DNA of 64,000 bases from an uncultured Oscillospiraceae bacterium (GTDB taxonomy: Bacteria; Bacillota; Clostridia; Oscillospirales; Acutalibacteraceae): NCBI GenBank assembly GCA_902492455.1, contig CABULH010000002.1:186001-250000 (forward strand). The letters are read 5' to 3'. Both the position numbers and the translations under genes were made by a program. The notes below the pieces were generated by a model, which had not been told where the DNA came from, did not search any database, and was given only the letters and a program-made list of their open reading frames with translations. Of this stretch, positions 40,996 through 48,560 are shown in pieces (position 1 is the first letter of the stretch; each line of letters starts with the position of its first letter).

Positions 40996-41925
40996 ATGAA
41001 CTATCTGGCTTATCATGAAAGCCGGGTGCGGGGGACCTTTGATTTTCCCATCGAATGGCATCATATCACCCCGGTTCATCCCCGGTATTCCATGCCCTTT
41101 CACTGGCACATGGAATACGAGCTGATCCTGGTGCGCAGCGGGCGGCTGGATCTCTCCCTGGACGGCGAGCCCATGCCCCTGTCCCCGGGAGACGTGGTGC
41201 TGGTGCCCGACGGCGTGATCCACGGCGGGGAGCCGGCGGAATGCGTATATGAGTGCATTGTGTTCGATTTTCACCATTTTCTCCAGACCGGACCCCGCAA
41301 CCGGGCCGCCTTGGGCCGGGAGCTGGGCCATTCCATGCGGATCCAGCCCTTTTTCTCCGCCGGAAGCGAGGCGGCGGCGCTGCTGAAACAGCTGTTTGAT
41401 ACGGTGGCGGAGGAGAGGGAAGGGTACGAGTGGGCGGCCACCGGTCTGCTGTTGGAATGGGTGGGTCTGATCCTGCGCCAGCGGCTGTACGATTCCCTGG
41501 AGGAAGGGGAGAAAAGCCGGAAAACCGCCGGGCAGATCAAGCGGGCGCTGCGGCGCATCCGGGCGGATTACGCCGGGGAGCTGACCCTGGAAGATCTGGC
41601 CGCCGAAGCGGGGCTGACCCCCCGGTATTTCTGCCGGGTGTTCCGGCAGGTCACCGGCCGCTCCCCCATCGATTATCTCAACTACTACCGCATCGAGTGC
41701 GCGGCGGAGCGGCTGGGCACCACCGGGGACAGCGTCACGGATATCGCCCTGGCCTGCGGGTTTAACGATCTCAGTTACTTCGTCAAGCAATTCCGCCGGT
41801 ACAAGGGCGTTTCCACCCGGGAATACCGCCGCAGCAGTGGGAAGCAGGATTCCACGGAAATCGTCGAGGAAAAGGGCGCGGCTGAGGATACCCTGTGCGG
41901 GGAAGCGTATCTCCCCGGAAATTGA
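40996..41925 (+). CDS. AraC-family regulator, probable regulator of the fucose genes
   Basis: A 309-residue AraC-type transcription factor. The N-terminal cupin (about residues 20-100) shows PFHWHMEYELILVRSGRLDL and LSPGDVVLVPDGVIHGG, the sugar-binding part. Two helix-turn-helix motifs fill about residues 180-280: LEDLAAEAGLTPRYFCRVFR and the signature VTDIALACGFNDLSYFVKQF RRYKG-type end. It is divergent from the fucU-fucI operon with a palindromic array in between, so activation of those genes by fucose is a fair inference. AGGAGGGCGGG precedes the ATG. A residue-rich acidic tail (about 285-309) extends beyond the usual end. Confidence 0.9.
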   Translation: MNYLAYHESRVRGTFDFPIEWHHITPVHPRYSMPFHWHMEYELILVRSGRLDLSLDGEPMPLSPGDVVLVPDGVIHGGEPAECVYECIVFDFHHFLQTGPRNRAALGRELGHSMRIQPFFSAGSEAAALLKQLFDTVAEEREGYEWAATGLLLEWVGLILRQRLYDSLEEGEKSRKTAGQIKRALRRIRADYAGELTLEDLAAEAGLTPRYFCRVFRQVTGRSPIDYLNYYRIECAAERLGTTGDSVTDIALACGFNDLSYFVKQFRRYKGVSTREYRRSSGKQDSTEIVEEKGAAEDTLCGEAYLPGN

Positions 41926-41952
41926 CAGCGAAAAACGCATTTCATCAGCGGA

Positions 41953-42003
41953 AAGCAACAAAAGGATGGTAAATCGAACCGATTTACCATCCTTTTGTTG
42001 CTT
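41953..42003. terminator. Long bidirectional terminator between convergent regulator genes
   Basis: A perfect 24-pair inverted repeat (41953-41976 with 41980-42003) with only a 3-base loop separates the 3' ends of the two AraC-type genes. Internal T-rich and A-rich ends fit two-way termination. Confidence 0.8.
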
Positions 42004-42032
42004 GAGAGAAAAGACGATGCCTTGGCCGGAGA

Positions 42033-43388
42033 TCAAATCTCCCCGTAGGGGGTAATGTCGCCGGGAAAGGCGGCCAGAGCCTTTTCTATATACTGGATGC
42101 CCGCCTCATAACGCTGGGCCGCCTCCAGCAGAAGCGGCGCCACCTGCCGGCTGCGCTCCTCATCCACACCCCAGGGGGATTCCCAGGACAAATAAGGCCG
42201 CGCCCGGGCCAGCGTCTCACACTCCTGTTCGAAGCATCCAGCGGCCATCTGCAGGTTTTCCAGTATTCCGCCGCCGTAGCGGTGGGCGATTTCCCGGAGA
42301 TAGATCACCGCTGCCCGGCGGACGGAGGAATAGACGTCGTAGCAGTAGGCGTCGTCCACGCCCCGCTCCCGGCCGGGCTGCTCATAGGCCGCCGCCCAAT
42401 GATAATAGAAGGCGATGCCTTCTGCATAATCGCCGTTTTCCGGCTCCTTTCGGGCGTGGCGGACTGCCCGGAGCAGGGAACCGATCTCCGCTGCCCGCCG
42501 GTCGAAGGCGCCTGTGCGGGGGCCGATAAGGATGGCGCCGAAGGCGATGTCGCTGGTTTTGGCACGGTCCCACGGCTCCCGCCAATACTCCTCTCCATTT
42601 CGATAGGTGCCCCGGCCGATGAATTGTTTCTCCTCTTCGTCGTAACCGCAGACTACGTCCCATTCCAGGTTGGTGAAGGCATGCCACACCAGGGCGGGGC
42701 GGCATGCGTCCAGCTGTTTTTTCACCCCTTCGATCATTTTGTCGCCGACATCCGTCCCCGTCTCGTCGACGCAGGGAAGCTCCTGCACTTCACAGCCCAG
42801 GGCGCGGAAGAAATCCGGGGTCCAGCGGTCGCAGATGCAGGTGGGACGGCTGGGGCAGCCGCCGGCGATTTTAAAGGCGGAGCCGGAAATACCCTGGATG
42901 TATTCCGGAGAGTAGGTTTCTCCCAGATAGGAGAGGATGATGCGCCCGCCCTCGAACAGGGGATCGTAATAGCGGTATTTGTCCAGTCCCAGCAAAACCA
43001 TGGCGTTGTCCTCCTTGATATGGATTATTTTCAGGGTAATAAAAATCCGACTGTAAGCGGGAAGCTCCCCGCCGGATTTCCGGGCTTGGGAGGGGGTGAC
43101 GCCGTACTGCCGTTTGAAGGCGACACAGAAGGCGTCCGGGGATTCATAGCCGTATTGGGACGCCAGATCGATGATTTTTTTCGGGGCTTTCACCAGATCC
43201 CGGGCCGCGCAGGAGAGCCGGCGGCGGATGTACTCCGTGAGGGTGATCCCGGCGGTCAGAACGAAGAAGCGCTGAAACAGGGCGGCTGGACAGAGGGTGA
43301 TCCGGCTGATTTCCTCCAGATCGATCTCCTCCGTCAGATGATTCTCCACATAGCCAATGGCCTGGTTGACCTTTTCCATCCAATCCAT
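42033..43388 (-). CDS. AraC-type DNA-binding domain fused to a BtrH/C39-like domain
   Basis: A 451-residue protein. Residues 1-105 are a compact AraC helix-turn-helix pair (IDLEEISRITLCPAALFQRF and KIIDLASQYGYESPDAFCVA FKRQYGVTPSQ-type end). Residues about 130-451 form a separate domain with ILSYLGETYSPEYIQGISGS, CPSRPTCICDRW, ALVWHAFTNLEWDVVCGYDE and RGTYRNGEEY, reminiscent of BtrH-N/peptidase C39-like folds found in sensory or acyl-transfer proteins. In other regulators this position often holds a ligand-binding domain, so small-molecule sensing is the simplest idea. The Cys residues near 175-187 are noteworthy. The start at 43388 is the first of two close ATG codons. Confidence 0.65.
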   Translation of the reverse strand: MDWMEKVNQAIGYVENHLTEEIDLEEISRITLCPAALFQRFFVLTAGITLTEYIRRRLSCAARDLVKAPKKIIDLASQYGYESPDAFCVAFKRQYGVTPSQARKSGGELPAYSRIFITLKIIHIKEDNAMVLLGLDKYRYYDPLFEGGRIILSYLGETYSPEYIQGISGSAFKIAGGCPSRPTCICDRWTPDFFRALGCEVQELPCVDETGTDVGDKMIEGVKKQLDACRPALVWHAFTNLEWDVVCGYDEEEKQFIGRGTYRNGEEYWREPWDRAKTSDIAFGAILIGPRTGAFDRRAAEIGSLLRAVRHARKEPENGDYAEGIAFYYHWAAAYEQPGRERGVDDAYCYDVYSSVRRAAVIYLREIAHRYGGGILENLQMAAGCFEQECETLARARPYLSWESPWGVDEERSRQVAPLLLEAAQRYEAGIQYIEKALAAFPGDITPYGEI

Positions 43389-43523
43389 TGGCCCGCCGCC
43401 CTTCTTTTTTTTGAGTCTTCCCTTCCGCTGTACCCGTTCCTCGGTGTTTTAAGGATACCATAAAAAAGGGGACAAAACCCGTTATTTCTCCGACAGAAAT
43501 CCTCGGATCGCCGGATCCGGCAA

Positions 43524-44432
43524 TCAGGCGTGAGACAGCAGGGGGAACATCCCTTGCCATCCGGAAAGGGGATTCTCCTTCTCCGCGTAAACGAAAAGGG
43601 CGTCATCCTCCCCGATGGGGATTGCTTCTCCCAAGGCTTCGCCCGCGGGGGCGAAGCCCAGCCGCAGCTCCTTTGTCCCCGCCGTCCAATGGTCGGGGAG
43701 GCTCTGCAGAAGGCTGCCCAGGAGATGGGGCAGGGCTTGCGCCGGCGCGTTCCGGCCGCCGTACAGGTCGAGACAGATCAGCGCGTCCTCCTCCCGCTCC
43801 AGGATCGCCGCCGTTTGGGAGTCTTCCAGATAAAAAACATGGTCCCGGAGGAAGGAGGCGCAGTAAAACATCAGCAGCCCCTCGTTATCCAGCATCGGCA
43901 GCCGGGTGTGGGGATTGCCCCGCTGATAGCAGGCGCGCAGCAGCTCCCGGTCCGCCGGAAGCTCCATATCCAGCCGCCGGAGGGGCTGAGGCGCGGCCGC
44001 GGGCAGAAGAGACGGGAGGAGACGGCGCTGAGTTTCCGCCTGCCGCTGAAAGCCGAATTTGGGGTAGAAATCCAGCACCGTGTCGTTGGCGAAAAGGTAG
44101 AGGGTGTCGCAGCGGTCCAGCCAATTCCGGAGCACCTCCTCCATGAGCATTCGGGCCAGGCCCCGGCCCCGATAGGCAGGGGCGGTCATCACGGTGCCCA
44201 GCTGGATGCAGTGCTTCCGCTTCCCATCCCAATCGGTTTCCATGCGGTTGACCGAGACGTTGGCCGCTGCCCGGTCCCCGTCCAGCAGCAGATAGGGGAT
44301 GTAGCGGTCGGTCCAGCAGCCCTGGCGATACCATTCCTCAAAGGAGAGGCCGAAAACCTCCCCGGCTAGGGCGTTGAAGGCGGCCCGGGCCCTGTCGTCG
44401 TCCCGGACATGCTTGTGCAGATGATAGGCCAT
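43524..44432 (-). CDS. GNAT-family N-acetyltransferase
   Basis: A 302-residue acetyltransferase. The acetyl-CoA binding motif A is visible in IQLGTVMTAPAYRGRGLARMLMEEVLR (the RGRGLA loop at about residues 89-94), followed by LYLFANDTVLDFYPKFGFQR, the typical end of the GNAT core at about residue 130. A second half (about 150-302) is less conserved and may be a degenerate second GNAT or substrate domain, as in two-domain Eis-like enzymes. The substrate is not evident. AGGAGG precedes the ATG. It lies 18 bases downstream of the next AraC-type gene on the same strand, so they may be cotranscribed. Confidence 0.82.
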   Translation of the reverse strand: MAYHLHKHVRDDDRARAAFNALAGEVFGLSFEEWYRQGCWTDRYIPYLLLDGDRAAANVSVNRMETDWDGKRKHCIQLGTVMTAPAYRGRGLARMLMEEVLRNWLDRCDTLYLFANDTVLDFYPKFGFQRQAETQRRLLPSLLPAAAPQPLRRLDMELPADRELLRACYQRGNPHTRLPMLDNEGLLMFYCASFLRDHVFYLEDSQTAAILEREEDALICLDLYGGRNAPAQALPHLLGSLLQSLPDHWTAGTKELRLGFAPAGEALGEAIPIGEDDALFVYAEKENPLSGWQGMFPLLSHA

Positions 44433-44450
44433 GGGGAATCCTCCTGTTCA

Positions 44451-45302
44451 TCACACCGGCGGCTGCAGGGTCTGGGAACGCATCCGGGACCGGTATTGGT
44501 TGGCGGACATGCCGTAGGCCAGCTTGAAGGCCCGATAGAAGGCGGAATAGGTGTCGAAGCCCACCACATCGGAGATCTCCGCCGTCGACCGGTCGGTTTC
44601 CTCCAGCAGTTTGGCGGCGAAGCGGATCCGGCGGGAGGTGAGGTATTCCATGGGGGACATGCCCACCTCCGCCTTGAACATCCGGTACAGATGGTTGCGG
44701 CTCACCGCCAGCATGGAGGCCACCTTTTCCACCGTCATTTTATCCGAATAATTGAAGTCGATATAGTCCTTGGCCCGGGACACCAGGGAGACGGTTTTGG
44801 AGACGGAGGGATCCACCTGGGCGACCTCCTGGGCGTAAACGTTGATAAGGGAGGTCAGCACCGAGATGCCGTACAGCAGCTTATTGGGGTATTCGTTGAT
44901 GTCGTTCATGGCCTTCTGCAGGATTTTGATCAAAGGGGCGCCGTCGATGTCAATGACCATATTCTGATCCCGGAAATTGGTCATGTCCAGAAGCATCGGA
45001 GCCAGGGAGCCGCTGAGGGAAAAATAATAATAGGTCCAGGGATTCTGTTCATCCGCCTGATAGCGGGTGGTATCCCCGGGATAGATGATGAAGCTCTGCC
45101 CAGGATGCAGCTCATACCGCTGGCCCCGGGCCTCATAATAGCCCCGGCCGGCGGAGATATAATGGATGAGATAAAAGCTGCGGATGGCTGGGCCGTAGAC
45201 GTGGCCGGGCTGGCATTTTTCCCAGCCGAAATGGCAGAGGTAAAGATACTCGTTGGTAATATCCTCCAGAGACGAGTGCCGGTGAAAGGAACTCTGAGCC
45301 AT
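44451..45302 (-). CDS. AraC-family regulator next to the glycan operon
   Basis: A 283-residue AraC-type activator. The N-terminal ligand-binding cupin (about residues 20-110) includes YLIHYISAGRGYYEARGQRY and LHPGQSFIIYPGDTTRYQAD. The C-terminal DNA-binding domain has both helix-turn-helices: VEKVASMLAVSRNHLYRMFK and STAEISDVVGFDTYSAFYRA, ending FKLAYGMSANQYR. It is divergently oriented to the large operon starting at 45403, the usual place for a local regulator of sugar uptake, so it probably senses the imported sugar. The ATG at 45302 is chosen because AAAAGGAG lies 8 bases upstream; a GTG three codons earlier is less likely. Confidence 0.9.
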   Translation of the reverse strand: MAQSSFHRHSSLEDITNEYLYLCHFGWEKCQPGHVYGPAIRSFYLIHYISAGRGYYEARGQRYELHPGQSFIIYPGDTTRYQADEQNPWTYYYFSLSGSLAPMLLDMTNFRDQNMVIDIDGAPLIKILQKAMNDINEYPNKLLYGISVLTSLINVYAQEVAQVDPSVSKTVSLVSRAKDYIDFNYSDKMTVEKVASMLAVSRNHLYRMFKAEVGMSPMEYLTSRRIRFAAKLLEETDRSTAEISDVVGFDTYSAFYRAFKLAYGMSANQYRSRMRSQTLQPPV

Positions 45303-45642
45303 GATTTTCACTCCTTTTCCGAAGATCGGGGGATGTCGGCGGGCACTGCGGTGGAAACGGCTGCAACAAATTAGAATAAATTGCCACGTTTCTAGAATGG
45401 AATTGAGATGTGCAATGTGCTATTATATAAACGAAAGGAAGGAATATTGTAGGCATAATGTCCCAATTCACCCTTTCAGAATACCACATTCGCCGCGATT
45501 AGACAAGAGCATTTTGCAATCTTCTCTTTTTGGGGTGGATGCATATTGGAATGTTTCTCCAGCTTTCGGCAGTTCATCCGCAGCACCCGAAGCCGTCCGG
45601 CAGACGCCGGCGGCTGCAAATAACAGGAAAGAAGGTCCAGGC
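45303..45642. other. Divergent regulatory gap of 340 bases
   Basis: It holds the plus-strand promoter listed separately and about 205 bases of leader before the first gene of the long operon. A consensus minus-strand promoter for the AraC-type gene was not found. No further structure was recognised. Confidence 0.5.
45403..45431 (+). promoter_or_regulatory. Candidate promoter of the long glycan operon
   Basis: TTGAGA (45403-45408) and TATAAA (45426-45431) are spaced by 17 bases, in the divergent gap beside the AraC-type regulator and about 210 bases before the first start codon. Confidence 0.55.
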
Positions 45643-46581
45643 ATGATTAAAAAAGGCGCAACTCTGGTTTCTGTTCTCGCACTGCTCTTCACCATGCTGA
45701 CATTCGCGGCGTTTTCCGCTTCAGCGGCGACGGTGGTATCCGTCAAACATGATTTCGCCGGCTACACCGACGGGGATACCGGCGCGCTGAGTCTGGTGAA
45801 AATTTTCAAAGGGCTGGAATCCGCCGACCATGCGCGCATCAAGTATGCCTTCGGCAAAGGGTATCTTTGTCCCGACGGAGGCGGCGTGACCTGCAGCCTG
45901 GTTTACAAGCTGGAAACCGGCGGCAAAAAGCTCAGCAGTCTGGACATGACCGTCAAGGCCCATTTTGTTTCCCGGGCGGGCTACAACCCCGATTGGACCC
46001 AGACGCCCCAGGCGACGGTAGAGGTTTCCACCGACGGCGCCGCCTACACCAAGGTAGCCACCTGGGAGGGCGAGCGGGTGGAGAAGGCGGATTATCCCGC
46101 CGACACCGATTACAGCAAGCTGACCCCCAAGACCTACACCGCTAACCTGCTGTCCGCGGCGGGCAGCGCATCCACCGTCTATGTGCGGCTGTCCTGGAAC
46201 GTGTATGATTTCCCGCTCTATTCCAGCGTACATAGCGTGGAGATCGTGGGCAACGATGGCAGCGGCGGCGACACCCCGGCTCCCACCGAGCCTCCCGTGA
46301 CCCAGGCGCCGACTACCGAAGCCACCGAACCCGAAGTCACCGAAACGCAAGCGGCTTCCCAGCCGGAAACCACCGCGCCTGCGGAGAGCGAACCGGTTTC
46401 CCAGGATTCCGCCGCCACCACTTCCAAGCCTGTCCAGTCGGATGCGTCTGCGGGCGAGGATGACGGCAAGGGCGGATTCCCCGTGGCCGCCGTGGTGGCG
46501 ATAGTGGTGGTCTGCATCCTGGCCGCCGGCGGCGGTATCGTCTATCTGCTCTATAAAAAAGGCGTCTTCGCTAAGAAGTAA
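45643..46581 (+). CDS. Exported membrane-anchored protein with one copy of an unrecognised domain
   Basis: A 312-residue surface protein. A signal peptide (about residues 1-28, ending SASAA) is followed by one domain of about 170 residues with the landmarks GKGYLCPDGGG, SRAGYNPDW, YTANLLSAAG and PLYSSVH. A Thr/Pro/Glu/Ser spacer (about 205-275) and a C-terminal membrane span (VAAVVAIVVVCILAAGGGIV) with YKKGVFAKK follow. The domain is beta-rich by its alternating pattern and could be a carbohydrate-binding fold, but I do not recognise it. The ATG at 45643 is chosen because the signal peptide begins there behind GAAGG. It is the first gene of the long operon, and the next gene has the same domain twice. 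Confidence 0.78.
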   Translation: MIKKGATLVSVLALLFTMLTFAAFSASAATVVSVKHDFAGYTDGDTGALSLVKIFKGLESADHARIKYAFGKGYLCPDGGGVTCSLVYKLETGGKKLSSLDMTVKAHFVSRAGYNPDWTQTPQATVEVSTDGAAYTKVATWEGERVEKADYPADTDYSKLTPKTYTANLLSAAGSASTVYVRLSWNVYDFPLYSSVHSVEIVGNDGSGGDTPAPTEPPVTQAPTTEATEPEVTETQAASQPETTAPAESEPVSQDSAATTSKPVQSDASAGEDDGKGGFPVAAVVAIVVVCILAAGGGIVYLLYKKGVFAKK

Positions 46582-46631
46582 CCGGCAGCCGCCGGACAAT
46601 ATCTATTCAAAAAAGAAATGGGGTTAAAAGA

Positions 46632-48071
46632 GTGAAAAAGCATCTGTCTCTGGCAGTCGTTCTGGGTCTTCTCTGCTCCCTGCTGCTGATCATCCCCTTC
46701 TCCGCCTCGGCAAACGGCAGCATCCTCATCGAGGATGATTTCGCCGCTCAGCAAAGCGATGTGGCGGCGGCCAACATGAAAAGCACCTTCCCCAACCTGG
46801 AAAGCGCCGACAAAGCCCGGATCAAGTTTTCCTTCGGCAAGGGCTATCTATGTCCCGGCGGCGGCGGTCAGGAGGCCTCTATCGTTTATAAGGTGACGGT
46901 GCCCGCCGGACAGAGCCTCACGGCGCTGAATCTGACGGTCAGCGGCCACTTCGCCTCCCGGGCGGGCTACAACGCCGAGTGGAACGATCCCGCCTACGGC
47001 AAGGTGGCGGTTTCCTCCAACGGCACCGATTACACCGAGGTGAAAACCTGGAATGGCGACGTGCTGAACAAGGCCGATTATGCCAAGGATACCGACTTCA
47101 GCAAGCTGGCCGACAAGACCTACACCGCCGATCTGCTGACGGCTGCCGGAGACGCGGCAACCGTGTATGTGAAGATTTCCTGGGCGGTGTACGATTATCC
47201 GCTGTATTCCTCCATCCACAAGGTCAGCATCACCGGCGCCACCCAAGGCGCTGCCAGCGAGACCGAGATCAAGGTGGGCGACGTTTTCTCCGCTCAGAGC
47301 GGCAACATTTCCAAGGATCAGATGTTAACCACCTTCCCCAACCTGGTGGACAGCAACAACGCTCGGGTGCTCAGCAATAATGGCCGTCACCTCTGCCCCC
47401 ATGGCGCGGGCACAGCCTATGTGGTGTACAAGGTAGAGGTTCCCCAGGGGGAGGAGCTGACCTCCTTGGGTGTGACGGTAAAGGGCCATTTCTCCTCCCG
47501 GGCGGGCTACAATGCCCAATGGACCGATCTGCCCTACGGCAAGGTGTCGGTGGCCGACACCGCCAAGGCCTATGACGCCCTGACCGCCGAGGACTGGACC
47601 GACGTCAAAATCTGGGAAGGCGACAGCCTCAGCATGGAGGATTATCCGGCCAATGGCGATTTCGCCAAAGTCCCCGATAAGGAGTATACGGCGGATCTGC
47701 TGACCGCCGCAGGGGATGCCCAGGGGCTGTATATCAAGATCACCTGGAGCGTTTGGGATTTCCCGCCCTATTCCTCCATCCATGAAATCGCCATTGCCGG
47801 CGCTTCTAAAACCCTGGCGCCCTCCGTGGATCCTTCCTCCGATCCTTCCAGCGAGACCTCTTCCCAGGTTCCCGGAGACACCTCCTCAGATGCTTCCGGC
47901 AGCACCTCTTCTGATTCTTCCTCCACCCCCTCCGCTCCTTCCTCCGACGCCAGCCAGGGCGGCACCCCCGCCACCGGTTCCACAGCGCCTGTGGCCGGAG
48001 CGGCCGCGGTGATCCTGCTGGCCGGCTGCGTGCTGGCCGTCTGCCGGAAACGGGGAGGAAACAAGGCGTAA
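46632..48071 (+). CDS. Exported protein with two copies of the same unrecognised domain and a sortase-like tail
   Basis: A 479-residue surface protein. A signal peptide (about residues 1-28) leads to two repeats of the domain found in the preceding gene: copy one (about 30-200) has GKGYLCPGGGG, SRAGYNAEW, YTADLLTAAGDA and PLYSSIH; copy two (about 210-395) has HLCPHGAG, SRAGYNAQW, YTADLLTAAGDA and PPYSSIH. A Ser/Pro/Asp spacer follows, then TPATGS, a hydrophobic span and RKRGGNKA, which resembles a non-standard sortase sorting signal or a simple membrane anchor. GTG is the start, behind ATGGGG. Binding of a glycan at the wall is plausible from context. Confidence 0.78.
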   Translation: MKKHLSLAVVLGLLCSLLLIIPFSASANGSILIEDDFAAQQSDVAAANMKSTFPNLESADKARIKFSFGKGYLCPGGGGQEASIVYKVTVPAGQSLTALNLTVSGHFASRAGYNAEWNDPAYGKVAVSSNGTDYTEVKTWNGDVLNKADYAKDTDFSKLADKTYTADLLTAAGDAATVYVKISWAVYDYPLYSSIHKVSITGATQGAASETEIKVGDVFSAQSGNISKDQMLTTFPNLVDSNNARVLSNNGRHLCPHGAGTAYVVYKVEVPQGEELTSLGVTVKGHFSSRAGYNAQWTDLPYGKVSVADTAKAYDALTAEDWTDVKIWEGDSLSMEDYPANGDFAKVPDKEYTADLLTAAGDAQGLYIKITWSVWDFPPYSSIHEIAIAGASKTLAPSVDPSSDPSSETSSQVPGDTSSDASGSTSSDSSSTPSAPSSDASQGGTPATGSTAPVAGAAAVILLAGCVLAVCRKRGGNKA

Positions 48072-48145
48072 GCGCGATACCCGATGATAAGGGGAAAAAG
48101 CGGAACCGCTCTTCCCCTCAACCGCATCATTGAAAACCCGACGAC

Positions 48146-48180
48146 AGCTGTCCGGGCGGCAGACAGCCGCCCGGACAGCT
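48146..48180 (+). other. GC-rich intercistronic hairpin
   Basis: A perfect 15-pair stem (48146-48160 with 48166-48180) with a 5-base loop lies after the two-copy surface protein gene. No U-run follows, so it probably protects or partly attenuates the transcript rather than ending it. Confidence 0.65.
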
Positions 48181-48233
48181 GCTCTCAGAACTCTGAAAAC
48201 CGCGGGGCCGCCCGGCGGCCGCGGCAGAAAGGC

Positions 48234-48545
48234 ATGAGCGTAAAGATGATGGAATGGATCGCAATAAGCCTGGGAACGGTCCGGTTATCCGCCGCGGAGA
48301 ATGTGGTGCTGTACAAATGGCTGCTGGGAGGCGCCATTGTCCTGATGGCGCTGCTGGGGCTGGTGGTCTGCGGCATGCTGGCCCTCCAGGTGCTTCAGAG
48401 CGGCGGAGACAACGCCGCGGGAAAGGCGCTGCCGAAGAATCCGGACGTCCCGGAGGCGGAAGAGCCTCCGGCGGACGGCGCCGGGGATGATCCCGGTGAG
48501 GAAGAAACCGTTACGGCCGGTGAAGCCGGAAGGCCGACAGGCTGA
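48234..48545 (+). CDS. Small single-span membrane protein
   Basis: A 103-residue protein of unknown function. A short N-terminus (MSVKMMEWIAISLG) is followed by one strong membrane span (about residues 25-50, VLYKWLLGGAIVLMALLGLVVCG MLALQVLQ) and an acidic, Pro-rich tail of about 45 residues. The start is uncertain: ATG 48234 has AGAAAGG too close, and ATG 48246 or 48249 may be used. It lies between the surface-binding proteins and the 1129-residue exported protein on the same strand, so it is probably part of the same operon. It may help anchor a complex, but nothing shows this. Confidence 0.5.
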   Translation: MSVKMMEWIAISLGTVRLSAAENVVLYKWLLGGAIVLMALLGLVVCGMLALQVLQSGGDNAAGKALPKNPDVPEAEEPPADGAGDDPGEEETVTAGEAGRPTG

Positions 48546-48560
48546 CAGGAGGAAAACGGT

